The position numbers were made by a program, and so were the translations under genes. Shown here piece after piece: positions 18,076 to 28,048 of a DNA stretch of 64,000 nt. The stretch's first letter is position 1. Each line of letters begins with the position of its first letter. The stretch is from Oscillospiraceae bacterium CM (GTDB taxonomy: Bacteria; Bacillota; Clostridia; Oscillospirales; Oscillospiraceae), in the NCBI GenBank assembly GCA_022870705.1, contig CP072107.1, forward strand, positions 556,501 through 620,500. The letters are read 5' to 3'. The notes under the pieces are model-generated. The model was not told the origin of the DNA. It worked only from the letters and a program-made list of their open reading frames with translations, and made no database searches.

Positions 18076-18564
18076 GTGTTAAACAATGAAAACCCAAATT
18101 CAGGGATCATGACAAATAATGACCAGCAAATGATCATGCCTGACACCCCGAATAATGCACAGACGCTGGCTGAAAATGTAAAATCCTACCGCGCCATGTA
18201 CCCTGAGGTCTATTTTAAATTGAAGCCGTTCATTACATCGACAAGCGACATCATCCGTTCGACGAACAGCATGTTGCCGGCACAAGAGGAGCTTGACACG
18301 ATCTGTGACGATATCCTCAGTGACTTTTGCCGTATGCACCCCGACATGGAAGAATATATGGCCGGCAATCAAAATAACGATCCGCCGGAGGCTGTTCAGA
18401 CAATCGTTTTCGGCGGCCGTTACAGGCCGGGCTATGGCAGACCGAGACGCCGCGGATTCGGCAGAGACCTGATCGGCGGCCTTTTGCTCGCAGAGCTTCT
18501 CGGCGGCCATAGGTATCCATACGCACCATACTATCCGTATTATCCGTATTCCCCCTATTATTAA
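18076..18564 (+). CDS. Hypothetical protein with Gly/Arg/Tyr/Pro-rich tail
   Basis: 162 residues. N-terminal ~95 residues look helical and acidic (AENVKSYRAMYPEVYFKLKP). The C-terminal part is low-complexity: RPGYGRPRRRGFGRD, a short hydrophobic stretch LIGGLLLAELLGG, then a tail of repeated YPYYPY units ending in YY. Tyr/Pro/Gly-rich tails of this kind occur in spore coat and surface proteins, so an envelope or coat role is possible, but nothing in the sequence proves it. Start GTG 18076 follows TTGGAGG at 6-7 nt. Terminator follows closely. Confidence 0.7.
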   Translation: MLNNENPNSGIMTNNDQQMIMPDTPNNAQTLAENVKSYRAMYPEVYFKLKPFITSTSDIIRSTNSMLPAQEELDTICDDILSDFCRMHPDMEEYMAGNQNNDPPEAVQTIVFGGRYRPGYGRPRRRGFGRDLIGGLLLAELLGGHRYPYAPYYPYYPYSPYY

Positions 18565-18579
18565 TTCCCGTAATAGAGC

Positions 18580-18613
18580 AGAAAGGCCATCAATAATTGA
18601 TGGCCTTTCTTTA
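18580..18613. terminator. Bidirectional terminator between convergent genes
   Basis: Stem AGAAAGGCCATCAA / TTGATGGCCTTTCT with loop TAA, T-rich on both sides; it serves the plus-strand Tyr-rich gene and minus-strand adhE. Confidence 0.92.
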
Positions 18614-18627
18614 TATGATTTTCGCGT

Positions 18628-21270
18628 TTACGGTTTGAGGCCGCCGCTGTGACAGAGAATATCGCGGCAGCTGTCGCCGTCAAGACCGGGCGTGCCTTCA
18701 AAAGCGTTTACATAAAGCTGGTGTATCTCACAGACGAGCGGGAAGCGCGGGTTGGTGCCGGTGCACTGGTCGTCAAAGGCTGCCTGGCTCATCTCCTCCA
18801 GCGTGGCGAAGAATTTGTCTCTTGAGAGGCCGAAGCCACCGATCGTCTTTGGGATGTCTAGCTGTTGTTTTAACGAATCTATAGCGTTTATTAAGAGATT
18901 AATTTTCTCATCCGTACTGCTGCCGCCGAGGCGCAGATAATCGGCAATCTGCGCGTACCGCCATTTGGCGTTTGGATAATGGTACTGCGGGAAGGCCGCC
19001 TGCTTTCGCGGATCGTCCACGGCATTATAGCGGATGACTTCATTAATTAAAAGGGCGTTAGCGATGCCATGCGGGACGTGGTGAAGGGCGCCGAGCTTGT
19101 GAGCCATGGAATGGCACAGCCCCAGAAAGGCGTTTGAAAACGCCATACCGGCAATAGCCGAGGCGTGGGCCATCTTTTCGCGCGCTTTGAGGTTCTTCGA
19201 GCCGTTATCAAAAGCCTCTGGAAGGTATTTAAAGATCAGCCGGATGGCCTCAAGCGCAAGACCGTTTGTATATGCGGAGGCGAGTGGCGACACATAGGCT
19301 TCAATGGCATGGACGAGTGCGTCAATACCGGAAGCGGCCGTCAGCGCTTTTGGCAGATGCATCATCAGTTGGGCGTCGATGATGGCCATATCGGGGGTCA
19401 GCGCATAGTCGGCCAAAGGGTATTTCAGGCCGGTCCTGTCGTCCGTTATGACCGTGAAGGGGGATATCTCCGACCCTGTTCCGGCTGTCGTCGGTATGCA
19501 GATGAGCATGGCCTTGTCACCCATTTTCGGAAACGCGTACACGCGCTTGCGGATGTCCATAAAGCGCAGGGCGAGGTCCTCAAAGCGTACCTCAGGATGC
19601 TCATACAGCACCCACATAATTTTTGCCGCGTCCATCGGCGAGCCGCCGCCGACGGCCATTATAACGTCCGGCTTATAGTCCGCCATTTCCGCAGCGCCTT
19701 TTTCGGCCTGCTGCAGCGTCGGATCCGGCTCCACATCAAAATACACTTTGGACGACAGGCCCATTTCCGTGAGCTGCGCCGTTATGGGACCGATCGTGCC
19801 CAACTGGTAGAGCGGCTGATCGGTGACGATGAAGACTCTTTTTTTATGCATGTCCCGAAGCTCCGACAAAGCCGTTGCCAGGCAGCCGTATTTGAAATAT
19901 ATTTTTTTCGGGACTCTGAACCACAGCATGTTTTCTCTCCGCTCAGCGACTGTTTTGATGTTTAAGAGGTTTTTGACGCCGACGTTGTCTGTTACGGAAT
20001 TGCCGCCCCAAGTGCCGCAGCCAAGCGTTAGTGATGGCGTCAGCTTGAAATTATAGATATCACCGATCGCCCCGTGGGCGGCCGGCATGTTGATGATCGT
20101 CCGACCCGTTTTCATAACGTTGCCGAAGCGCTCGATCCGGCTTAGTGATCGGAGCTGATCTGTGTATAAAACAGATGTATGCCCAAAGCCGCCGAGCTCA
20201 ACGAGGCGCGCGGCTTTCACAAGCGCTTCCTCAAACGTCCCCGCCCGGTACAGGGCCAAGAGGGGAGAGAGCTTTTCATGGGAAAACGGCTCGTCAAGCT
20301 CGACGGACGTGACTTCCCCAATGAGCACCTTGCAATCGGCCTCAACGTCAATGCCGGCCATTCTGGCTATTTTACAGGCGCTTTGCCCGACGATGGCCGC
20401 ATTGATGGCGCCGTTTTTGAGAATAATTCCGCGGAGTCTGTCTGTTTGATCCGGTATAAGGATCGCGGCACCTCTTTTTTCGAATTCGCGCCTGACATCG
20501 TCATAGACGGCGTCAAGGGCAATGACTGCCTGCTCCGACGCGCAGATGACGCCGTTATCAAACGTTTTCGACAGGAGGATGGAGCTGACAGCCGTTTTGA
20601 TATCGGCCGTCTCGTCGATAATGACCGGCGTGTTACCGGGGCCGACGCCGATGGCGGGTTTACCGGAGGAATAGGCCGCTTTGACAAGCGACGGCCCACC
20701 GGTGGCGAGGATAAGGTCGGCCTTCTGCATGAGAAGCTGTGACAGAGCTACTGACGGCTCGTCAATCCAGCCAATCACGCCCTCCGGCGCACCGGCCCGA
20801 ACAGCGGCGTCCTGAATAATCCGCGCGGCGGCAACCGTTGATTTTTTGGCGCGGGGATGCGGGGAGAAGAGAATGGCATTACGCGTTTTCAGGGCGATCA
20901 GGGCTTTGAAAATCGTTGTTGACGTCGGATTCGTCGTTGGGATGATTGCTGCGACGAGACCGACCGGCTCAGCTATTTTCATGATCCCGGCGGCATCGTC
21001 ACGGTCAACAATGCCGCATGTTTTGGCATCCTTATACTGATTGTAGATATACTCCGCGGCAAAGTGGTTTTTGATTACCTTGTCCTCAAAAACACCCATG
21101 CCCGTCTCCTCAACGGCCAGTTTTGCCAGGTGAATACGCGCGTCGTTGGCGGCCATGGCGGCCTGACGGAAAATATCGTCGACGTGAGACTGTGAAAAGG
21201 CTGAAAACGCCTTTTGACTTTGATGCATGGATGAGATTTTTTCAAGTAGCTCTTCGGGATTTGTAACCAT
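18628..21270 (-). CDS. adhE: Bifunctional acetaldehyde-CoA/alcohol dehydrogenase
   Basis: Fermentative enzyme reducing acetyl-CoA via acetaldehyde to ethanol with two NADH; family members form long filaments (spirosomes). 880 residues from ATG 21270 (AGGAGCG upstream), full length. N-terminal aldehyde dehydrogenase half (~1-440) with the active cysteine in NGVICASEQ; C-terminal iron alcohol dehydrogenase half (~450-880) with GGGSPMDAAK, PTTAGTGSE and the iron-binding histidines in HSMAHKLGALHHVPHG. The upstream in-frame extension to 21312 lacks a ribosome site. Points to an anaerobic fermentative lifestyle. No clear Rex site seen in its leader. Confidence 0.97.
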   Translation of the reverse strand: MVTNPEELLEKISSMHQSQKAFSAFSQSHVDDIFRQAAMAANDARIHLAKLAVEETGMGVFEDKVIKNHFAAEYIYNQYKDAKTCGIVDRDDAAGIMKIAEPVGLVAAIIPTTNPTSTTIFKALIALKTRNAILFSPHPRAKKSTVAAARIIQDAAVRAGAPEGVIGWIDEPSVALSQLLMQKADLILATGGPSLVKAAYSSGKPAIGVGPGNTPVIIDETADIKTAVSSILLSKTFDNGVICASEQAVIALDAVYDDVRREFEKRGAAILIPDQTDRLRGIILKNGAINAAIVGQSACKIARMAGIDVEADCKVLIGEVTSVELDEPFSHEKLSPLLALYRAGTFEEALVKAARLVELGGFGHTSVLYTDQLRSLSRIERFGNVMKTGRTIINMPAAHGAIGDIYNFKLTPSLTLGCGTWGGNSVTDNVGVKNLLNIKTVAERRENMLWFRVPKKIYFKYGCLATALSELRDMHKKRVFIVTDQPLYQLGTIGPITAQLTEMGLSSKVYFDVEPDPTLQQAEKGAAEMADYKPDVIMAVGGGSPMDAAKIMWVLYEHPEVRFEDLALRFMDIRKRVYAFPKMGDKAMLICIPTTAGTGSEISPFTVITDDRTGLKYPLADYALTPDMAIIDAQLMMHLPKALTAASGIDALVHAIEAYVSPLASAYTNGLALEAIRLIFKYLPEAFDNGSKNLKAREKMAHASAIAGMAFSNAFLGLCHSMAHKLGALHHVPHGIANALLINEVIRYNAVDDPRKQAAFPQYHYPNAKWRYAQIADYLRLGGSSTDEKINLLINAIDSLKQQLDIPKTIGGFGLSRDKFFATLEEMSQAAFDDQCTGTNPRFPLVCEIHQLYVNAFEGTPGLDGDSCRDILCHSGGLKP

Positions 21271-21383
21271 AGCTGCGCTCCTTGCTCTTATTGTCATAAA
21301 CAGTGACAGCAATAATGCCCGTCATTAGTTTGACAAAATTTCTTAAAAATATAAAAGAGCGTGCCTGACTACAGGAAAATGAA

Positions 21384-21416
21384 AAAAGACGGAGAGTGTA
21401 TCCTCTCCGTCTTTCA
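21384..21416 (-). terminator. Terminator after ftsH
   Basis: Stem AAAGACGGAGAG / CTCTCCGTCTTT; on the minus strand it is followed by TTTTTTCATTTT. Confidence 0.92.
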
Positions 21417-21428
21417 ATGAGACGAATG

Positions 21429-23246
21429 TTATGGCAGGATCGGCTGCTCTGTTGCTTGCAGAATCCGGTTGAGCTCCGCGCCGGACATTTTTTCGTTCTG
21501 GCACAAATAGGCGGCAACGGCGTGGAGCGCATCAAGATGATTCGTCAGAAGCCGCAAGGCCTGCTCCTGTGCGGTGCCGACAATCCGCTGAATTTCAGTG
21601 TCGATTTCCGCCGATATGCGGCCGGATAAAATACCGTGCTGCCGGTCTCTGCCGTGGCCGTAAGTCACGGGGCCGAGCTGCTCGCTCATGCCGAATTTTG
21701 TGACCATCGAACGGGCGAGCTCCGTCGCGCGCTCAATATCGTTGGAAGCGCCGGTAGAGATATCGTCCAACGCGATGCTTTCAGCTGCCCGCCCGCCGAG
21801 GAATATGCAGATCTGTTCAAGCATTTCGCCCTTTGTCTCGTAATTTTTATCCTCCGCCGGCGGCGTCAACGTGTACCCGCCGGCGCGCCCTCTGGGGATG
21901 ATCGAAATCTCCTGCACCTGCTTTTTAGAGGGGAGGTACGCTGTGACGAGGGCGTGACCGGCCTCATGGTAGGCTGTAAGCTTCTTTTCTTTTTCACTCA
22001 AAACCTTTGACTTTTTTTCGGGCCCGGCGACGACTTTTATAACGGATTCCTCAATTTCCGTTCTGCCGATGACAGGTCGGCCACGTTTAGCGGCTAAAAG
22101 CGCTGCTTCATTCAGGAGATTGGCAAGATCGGCGCCGGTGAAGCCGACAGTGGCTTTGGCAACGTCATGAAAATGGACGTTAGAATCGATCGGCTTTTCT
22201 CGCGCATGGACATTCAGAATAGCTTCACGGCCCTTGATATCCGGCGCGCCGACGTAAACCTGGCGGTCGAAGCGGCCGGGTCGCAGGAGCGCCGGGTCCA
22301 AAATATCCACTCTGTTCGTCGCCGCGATCACAATGACGCATTCGTCCGAGGAAAAGCCGTCCATCTCAACGAGAAGCTGATTGAGCGTTTGCTCCCGCTC
22401 GTCGTTGCTACCGCTTTGGCCGGCACTGCGGCGGCGGCCGACAGCGTCAATCTCGTCAATAAAAACGATGCAGGGGGCAACTTTTTTGGCTTTTTCAAAG
22501 AGGCTCCGGACGCGGGATGCACCGACACCCACATACATTTCGACAAAATTTGAGCCGGACATTGAAAAAAACGGCACGCCGGATTCGCCGGAGACGGCCT
22601 TGGCAATCAGCGTTTTGCCTGTTCCCGGTGGCCCGACGAGCAAAACGCCCTTTGGAATCTTCGCACCGAGCTTGTTAAACCGCTGAGGACTTTTTAAAAA
22701 CTCGACAATTTCCTTGAGCTCTTCCTTCTCCTCGTCCGCCCCGGCGACGTCGGCAAATGTCTTTTTATCTTTGGAGGCTGTTTGCGTGTTTGGTTTTAGA
22801 TGTGTGAACGCCAGCGCGTTTTTGCCCCCGCTTTTCTTGATAACACCACTGCGGAATAAGATGAACGCCACCCCGGCAACGAACACCAAGATATATGGCA
22901 GCACGCCGATAAAGGATGACCCCTCCCACGGCTGCGTATAGTCATAAACAATTTTGCTCTCCGGGTGGGAGACGTTATAGTCTGTTACAAGCGGTTCGAT
23001 CTGTTTGATAAAGAGATCGACATCAGCAACTGTATATGTAACCGTCCCGCCGCCGCGCAGGTCGGCGGAGAGTGTGCCGCTGCCCACATTGAGCGTGTAA
23101 TGGGAGACTTGCCCGGCTTCAAAGTAACCGACGACGTCGGAGTAAAGAAGCGACGCTTTTTTCGGCTGCATTAAAAAAATCGCAAGACATGCCGAAGCGG
23201 TAAGGATTATGGCGGATAGGATCAAAATAAGACGTTTTTTATTCAT
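21429..23246 (-). CDS. ftsH: ATP-dependent zinc metalloprotease FtsH
   Basis: Membrane AAA+ protease that degrades misfolded membrane proteins and regulators. 605 residues from ATG 23246. Two N-terminal membrane helices (~5-25 and ~113-132) bracket an outside domain; Walker A GPPGTGKT at 205-212, Walker [12 protein letters not shown] (~260-270), second-region-of-homology arginines in LRPGRFDR, and zinc site HEAGH at 427-431. The C-terminal tail is short. FtsH usually follows tilS-hpt, which is not the case here; it lies upstream of adhE on the same strand but is separated by a strong terminator. Confidence 0.97.
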   Translation of the reverse strand: MNKKRLILILSAIILTASACLAIFLMQPKKASLLYSDVVGYFEAGQVSHYTLNVGSGTLSADLRGGGTVTYTVADVDLFIKQIEPLVTDYNVSHPESKIVYDYTQPWEGSSFIGVLPYILVFVAGVAFILFRSGVIKKSGGKNALAFTHLKPNTQTASKDKKTFADVAGADEEKEELKEIVEFLKSPQRFNKLGAKIPKGVLLVGPPGTGKTLIAKAVSGESGVPFFSMSGSNFVEMYVGVGASRVRSLFEKAKKVAPCIVFIDEIDAVGRRRSAGQSGSNDEREQTLNQLLVEMDGFSSDECVIVIAATNRVDILDPALLRPGRFDRQVYVGAPDIKGREAILNVHAREKPIDSNVHFHDVAKATVGFTGADLANLLNEAALLAAKRGRPVIGRTEIEESVIKVVAGPEKKSKVLSEKEKKLTAYHEAGHALVTAYLPSKKQVQEISIIPRGRAGGYTLTPPAEDKNYETKGEMLEQICIFLGGRAAESIALDDISTGASNDIERATELARSMVTKFGMSEQLGPVTYGHGRDRQHGILSGRISAEIDTEIQRIVGTAQEQALRLLTNHLDALHAVAAYLCQNEKMSGAELNRILQATEQPILP

Positions 23247-23499
23247 ATCATCACTTTCCAGGGCGTCACCAAAACTTGTGCTGTTGCACACGTTTTATTA
23301 TACATGAATGAAAAACCCTTGTGGCTGATAAGTTTCTGGTAATTCCGGCAGAAATTAAACGAGAGTTTAAAACATTTGAACAATATTCTCTGCTTTGCAC
23401 ACAATGATATGTCTGGCGTTTAAATAGGGTTGATATGGCGGGTGAAAATGGTTATAATTTCAAAGGGCCCGGACTAAATTCGTGTTGGGAGAATTCATA

Positions 23500-25185
23500 A
23501 TGCGTGATAATAAGACGGCTGCCGATATCGATAAGATACAGGGGAAGACCGATAAACAAACGCTCACCACAGATGCCGATAGACAGAGTGAACAATACTT
23601 TTTCCCCGCCCTGACCGACAGCTTGTTGTCTGCCTTTAGCGGCAAGGGCGCAACCGTTGCAGCCGTGACGGCCGCTGTTAAAAACGCTGTCAGCGTTGAC
23701 ACACTGAGCAACAACCTTGCCGAGGTGTTCCGCATTTCGAAAGAGGACGCTGTGAAAGTCCTTGAGGTAAACGGCTTTCGTGAGCTAATTGAGCAGTCGC
23801 GCCTGAAAAACACAGGGGCAAATGACAGCAGACCATCGACGCTTGTTTTATCAGACGGCGGAAAAACAAAAAACCCCTATAGCAAACTGTTTGAGATTGA
23901 GTCTTCTCCCGGCCTGCAAGAACCGGTTGCACTGGGCGAGGCACTCAAAAACACGCTGGAGGGCCTGTTTGACACGTTGGCGGCAACCATGCAAAACGAC
24001 ACGCTGGCAGGGCTTTACCGTGGTGACGTCATGGGGTATTATAACGACTTTATGACGGATATGGCACCGGTAATTATGGATTATATAAACACGAACTTCG
24101 ACGGGGGCCGCCCCATGTACATGGTTACGACCGGCATCGGCGCCAACGAGCAGTTTACCCATTTTATTGCGGATGTGAATAACAAAAATAAAGACCGCCG
24201 CCTCGATTGGCTTGTCATCGATTCGCCACGGAAGCTTGCGCTTTTACCGCCGGACGCGACTGTTCAGAATACATTATTTGTTGAGTTTTCACGAAGCAGC
24301 TTGACAGAGGAGACGGTGAAAACCCATGAGTACACGCCGCGCGAGGCTAAGAGAATCGTTTTTTCCAATTCCGGGCCGCTCAAGCAGCTTGCCGAACGTG
24401 ACAAGAATTTAATTTTGCATTTCCCCGATCAGGTCTCCGGCCGTTTCGGGCGGAATAAAACGCCGATGCTCCTTGCGCCGATGCTGATTGCGGGCATGGA
24501 CACGGCACAGTACTGGAAAGACATTGACGCGGCCATCAAAGTGTTTGATTTGAGCGACACCAATTCACTGCCGTTCGTTTTGGCAAAATTCCTCGTCGTC
24601 CATCAAAAAGAACATTTAAAGAACTTTATTTATTTTGGCGCTAATGACGATGCGCTTGGCCTACTCGCGGATGAGTTTATTCAGTTCTGGAACGAAGGCG
24701 TCAATAAAACGGGCAATGATTTTCTCATTTCCCGATTTTTTGGATTGCCGCGTGACTCGCATATGAATATTGAGGGGATTCTGGGCAACCGGGCGACCAA
24801 AATGGGCGTTTTTCTCCTGCGGACGGATCTGCGTGCTCAAAACCGGCATCCGATGGTTCGTGCGGAGATCGACCCCATTAATCCGGCACATCAGGGGCTA
24901 CAGTTCGGTGACGAGGAAGCCGTTCTGGCGATGGCCAATTACAAGCGATTTTCCGAAATCATGCCGACACTCCTAATAAAGGTTCCCATGGCACCCGACT
25001 TACGCCATTCAGCGGTTTTGGGACAGCTGTTTGCGGATGTGACGTACGTTTATTCCAGGATCCTCGGGATTGACCCCGGCTCGAATCCAGAGGTCAAAGC
25101 CGTACGGGAACGGTCTGCCGCGCTGCTGGCTGAAGCGGCCGGACGCCTCCGAGAATACGGCCCGACAGCAGAAAACTTATTTTAA
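23500..25185 (+). CDS. Glucose-6-phosphate isomerase-like protein
   Basis: 561 residues from ATG 23500 (GGGAGA upstream). Fold pattern of phosphoglucose isomerase: a GIGANEQ segment (~211) near where PGI has its phosphate loop, and VSGRFGRNKTPMLLAPMLIAG (split as SGRFGRNKTP, ~313, then the hydrophobic helix) matching PGI's GGRFS...GLLPxAxAG. Key positions differ: the serine-rich sugar-phosphate loops are not conserved. It may therefore act on another sugar phosphate or be a divergent isomerase. Two helical N-terminal segments (~25-95) precede the SIS-like core. Single-gene unit with own terminator. Confidence 0.7.
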   Translation: MRDNKTAADIDKIQGKTDKQTLTTDADRQSEQYFFPALTDSLLSAFSGKGATVAAVTAAVKNAVSVDTLSNNLAEVFRISKEDAVKVLEVNGFRELIEQSRLKNTGANDSRPSTLVLSDGGKTKNPYSKLFEIESSPGLQEPVALGEALKNTLEGLFDTLAATMQNDTLAGLYRGDVMGYYNDFMTDMAPVIMDYINTNFDGGRPMYMVTTGIGANEQFTHFIADVNNKNKDRRLDWLVIDSPRKLALLPPDATVQNTLFVEFSRSSLTEETVKTHEYTPREAKRIVFSNSGPLKQLAERDKNLILHFPDQVSGRFGRNKTPMLLAPMLIAGMDTAQYWKDIDAAIKVFDLSDTNSLPFVLAKFLVVHQKEHLKNFIYFGANDDALGLLADEFIQFWNEGVNKTGNDFLISRFFGLPRDSHMNIEGILGNRATKMGVFLLRTDLRAQNRHPMVRAEIDPINPAHQGLQFGDEEAVLAMANYKRFSEIMPTLLIKVPMAPDLRHSAVLGQLFADVTYVYSRILGIDPGSNPEVKAVRERSAALLAEAAGRLREYGPTAENLF

Positions 25186-25187
25186 AA

Positions 25188-25218
25188 GAAAAAGCGATCC
25201 GAAACGGATCGCTTTTTT
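25188..25218 (+). terminator. Terminator after the PGI-like gene
   Basis: Stem AAAAGCGATCC / GGATCGCTTTT with GAAAC loop and six T. Confidence 0.93.
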
Positions 25219-25259
25219 ATGCTCGGGCTGTCTTGCCCGGTGTGCCAGATGATTTAATG

Positions 25260-25757
25260 CTATGCGCCAAAAAGCGCCAGAGCTTTTTCGGCAACGCGCC
25301 TGCCGAAGGTGACAAAGAGGTCGCGCGTATTGTCGAGTGCACCGGCAATGGCCACAGGGCCGAGATGGATAATCGGCTTGCCGCAGCCGGCACCGGAGGA
25401 GTAGACGAGCATGCCCTTGACGAGCAGATGATGCAAAACGTCTGCAATGGCGACATCTGCGCCGCCGTGAACAAAATTGGCGGTGGAGAAAGCCGCGCCG
25501 AGCTTACCGGAGAGATTGACGCTTCTGTCCGTGTCAAGCCACTTTTTCAGCTGCCATGCCATACCGGCGGCATAAGTGGGTGTGCCGATGATGACGGCCG
25601 CGCTATCTTTGACAAATTCGGCGTCAAGGGCACCTTCATTGCTGAGGTTCATCAGCTTGACGTCAACGCTGCCCGCAAGCTGTATGCCCTCTCGAATAAA
25701 ACCGGCTGCTTTTTCCGTGTTGCCGGACTGGCTGACATATAATATGGATATTCTCAT
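25260..25757 (-). CDS. Flavodoxin/NADPH-dependent FMN reductase family protein
   Basis: 165 residues, flavodoxin-like fold of the WrbA kind. FMN phosphate loop SQSGNTEKAAG at the N-terminus, second loop GTPTYAAGM (~58-66) and third FMN contact STANFVHGGAD (~91-101) match WrbA-type quinone reductases. It likely transfers electrons from NAD(P)H to quinones or other acceptors. Stands alone between convergent and divergent neighbours; no partner visible. Confidence 0.88.
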   Translation of the reverse strand: MRISILYVSQSGNTEKAAGFIREGIQLAGSVDVKLMNLSNEGALDAEFVKDSAAVIIGTPTYAAGMAWQLKKWLDTDRSVNLSGKLGAAFSTANFVHGGADVAIADVLHHLLVKGMLVYSSGAGCGKPIIHLGPVAIAGALDNTRDLFVTFGRRVAEKALALFGA

Positions 25758-25938
25758 CTTAACAACTCACTTTCTGCTGTCGTGCTTCTGCCGCTTTTGC
25801 CGGATGCGTCCTATTAAAAAAATGTTAACCCGAATGACAGGAGAAGTCAACCAGAACCTTATTCAAGGCGAGGGTTTCAAACATTGCGACAAGCATTTAT
25901 TTGTGATATAGTGCCAAACGGAAGGGGGCCCATATGGC

Positions 25939-27003
25939 ATGCCACTGTTTTTAACACGAGAAATTTGGAACAACACCTTGCTGAACTATCTCATTTTTCT
26001 GCTTATTCTGGGTTTTGCTTTTTTAGCCGCGGCAATTGTTGGTCGGCTTTTAACAAAACTGCCGACAAATCGGCGGAAGTCGGAGCGGTCATATTTTTGG
26101 CTGCAGGGCATTCAAAAATATGTCAAACCGCTTATCATATTTCTCATTTTATATTTTGATATAAAAATCCTCAATCTGCCGCCCGCCGTTTTGAAAGTTA
26201 TTGATATCGGGGTGCTGGCTTTTCTAATGATCGTGGCAGCCTTCGCCCTGTCAGCCGTAGCCGCCTATTTTATCGCTGTTTATTGGAAGTATCGTGACGA
26301 TGGTGATGATAATTTACTCGCCCTTAAATTGCTGACGAACCTGAGCAAGGCACTCATTTGGATTGTTATTCTGATTCTTTTTTTGGACAATGTCGGCGTA
26401 AAAATCGACTCTTTGATTGCCGGGCTCGGCATCAGCGGTCTGGCGGTGGCGTTTGCGGCACAGACAATTTTGAAAGATCTTTTCTGTTTTTTCTCAATTT
26501 TGTTCGACAAGCCGTTTGTCATCGGGGACTTCATTGTTGTGGGCGAACAAATGGGAACGGTGGAACACATCGGCGTGAAAACGACGCGGCTGCGCTCCTT
26601 AAACGGTGAAGAGCTAATCCTTTCCAATTCGGATTTGACGAATTCAAGAATCAGCAATTTTAAAACGCTTGAAAAAAGGCGTGTTCTGTTTAATATCGGC
26701 GTCACGTATGACACGCCGGTTGAAAAAATGCGGATGATCCCCGGCTTGATACGGGCGATAATTGAAGGCGTTGAAAGTACGGAATTTGGGCGTGTGCATT
26801 TTAATTCTTACGGCACTTCAAGCCTGAATTTCGAGATTGCCTATTTTATTTTGAGCGGCGACTTTGCGCATTATATGGATATCCATCAGGAAGTCAATTT
26901 ACAAATTAAAGAGAGATTCGATGAAGCGGGAATCCATTTTGCGTTTCCGACACAGAGCATCCAAATATTAAATGAGGGAAGACATGACGCTCGCTCATCA
27001 TAA
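25939..27003 (+). CDS. Small-conductance mechanosensitive channel (MscS family)
   Basis: 354 residues. Four to five membrane helices in the first ~175 residues. The pore helix shows the MscS glycine/alanine pattern GLGISGLAVAFAAQTILKD, followed by the beta domain FDKPFVIGDFIVV and V-G-x-V-E-H-I-G-V-K-T-T-R-L-R signature, and the C-terminal alpha/beta cage. It releases solutes on hypo-osmotic shock. Preceded by GGAAGGGGG. Nothing downstream is coupled to it. Confidence 0.95.
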   Translation: MPLFLTREIWNNTLLNYLIFLLILGFAFLAAAIVGRLLTKLPTNRRKSERSYFWLQGIQKYVKPLIIFLILYFDIKILNLPPAVLKVIDIGVLAFLMIVAAFALSAVAAYFIAVYWKYRDDGDDNLLALKLLTNLSKALIWIVILILFLDNVGVKIDSLIAGLGISGLAVAFAAQTILKDLFCFFSILFDKPFVIGDFIVVGEQMGTVEHIGVKTTRLRSLNGEELILSNSDLTNSRISNFKTLEKRRVLFNIGVTYDTPVEKMRMIPGLIRAIIEGVESTEFGRVHFNSYGTSSLNFEIAYFILSGDFAHYMDIHQEVNLQIKERFDEAGIHFAFPTQSIQILNEGRHDARSS

Positions 27004-27090
27004 AGAAACACGCGCAGCCGTGGCTGCGCGTGTTTCTTTGCCTCTTAATAGCAGGTGGCCGTATGCTCTGCTGCCTGTCAAGCCAATCAA

Positions 27091-27176
27091 TGCCGGTGAC
27101 CGGGATCGAACCGGTACGAGGGGTGACCCTCACGGGATTTTAAGTCCCGGGCGTCTGCCAGTTCCGCCACACCGGC
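27091..27176 (-). tRNA. tRNA-Leu (TAA)
   Basis: 86-nt class II tRNA on the minus strand: acceptor GCCGGTG / CACCGGC, anticodon loop CTTAAAA giving TAA (reads TTA/TTG), long variable arm GAGGGTCACCCCTC, T arm CCGG-TTCGATC-CCGG. CCA is not encoded, in contrast to the two other tRNAs in the window. Confidence 0.95.
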
Positions 27177-27274
27177 GTTTGATACGAGAGCAAGTGCTAT
27201 ACTAGCACCGAAAAGCCCGATTGTCAAGATTGCACGACGTGTAATACGGCCTGAAGCATACAGTAATGGATGCG

Positions 27275-28018
27275 TTATTCCCGGCTGCGAAGAAGCTTTT
27301 CAACCTGATTGAGCTGCTCTGCGGTGTTGACGCCGATCATTTCAAAACCAAGGCTGCGCTTGCAAATGCCGACGCGGGCACCCTCGGCAAGGAGAATGGC
27401 CGGAACATCTGTTAAATAGTATTCCCGCTGGGCGTTGTTGTTCCCGAGGCATTTCAGTGCCGGCAGAAGCTTCTGAGCGGCGAAGACGTAAACACCGCTA
27501 TTGAGCTCGTTGATGGCCTTTTCGTCATCGCGGCAGTCTTTATCTTCAACCATGCGGACAAAATTGCCGCCATTGTCCCGCACGATGCGGCCGTATGGAA
27601 GCGGAATATCTGATGTGCCGGTTAAGATGGTGCAGTCATTACCGTTCTGCAGATGGACGGTGACAAGCGCTTCATACGTCTCGCGCCGCAAAAGCGGCAT
27701 ATCACCGCAGCAGACGAGAACGGCGCCATCAAACCCTTCCAGATCTGCCGCCGCCGACATGACGGCGTGACCCGTACCGAGCTGATCTGTCTGGATGGCG
27801 AATCGGTATCCCGGAAAGGCTTGAATGACGGTATCTTTTTGGTAGCCCGCAACGATGATGATATTGCCGTGTTCTATAAAGGAGAGTCCGTCAAGCACAT
27901 ATTGAAGGAGCGGGCGGCCGTTTGCCAGGCGCATGACCTTCGGCAGGTCGCAGCCCTCTGTTTGAAGACGGGTGCCTTTACCGGCAGCCAGTACGACGGC
28001 TTTGAGAGGTTGTTTCAT
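27275..28018 (-). CDS. Single-domain sugar nucleotidyltransferase (GlmU N-terminal domain-like)
   Basis: 247 residues. Nucleotidyltransferase signature LAAGKGTRLQTEGCDLPKV, then QLGTGHAV and CGDMPLL, which match the uridylyltransferase domain of GlmU (GlcNAc-1-P to UDP-GlcNAc). The left-handed beta-helix acetyltransferase half is absent, so this is either a stand-alone uridylyltransferase or an enzyme for another sugar-1-phosphate. The motif LPKVM has Val-Met after PK, as in GlmU. It lies 30 nt after the deacetylase-like gene on the same strand, suggesting a shared cell-envelope role. Confidence 0.85.
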   Translation of the reverse strand: MKQPLKAVVLAAGKGTRLQTEGCDLPKVMRLANGRPLLQYVLDGLSFIEHGNIIIVAGYQKDTVIQAFPGYRFAIQTDQLGTGHAVMSAAADLEGFDGAVLVCCGDMPLLRRETYEALVTVHLQNGNDCTILTGTSDIPLPYGRIVRDNGGNFVRMVEDKDCRDDEKAINELNSGVYVFAAQKLLPALKCLGNNNAQREYYLTDVPAILLAEGARVGICKRSLGFEMIGVNTAEQLNQVEKLLRSRE

Positions 28019-28048
28019 AGATCGATCCCTTTCGAGAGAATTTGGCGG

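Noticed and set aside
19165-19965. Long plus-strand frame opposite adhE (266 codons)
   Set aside because: Antisense to a well-conserved gene; typical open shadow of GC-rich coding DNA.
21271-21383. Rex operator before adhE
   Set aside because: TTGTCAAACTAATGAC is too far from the clostridial Rex consensus to support.
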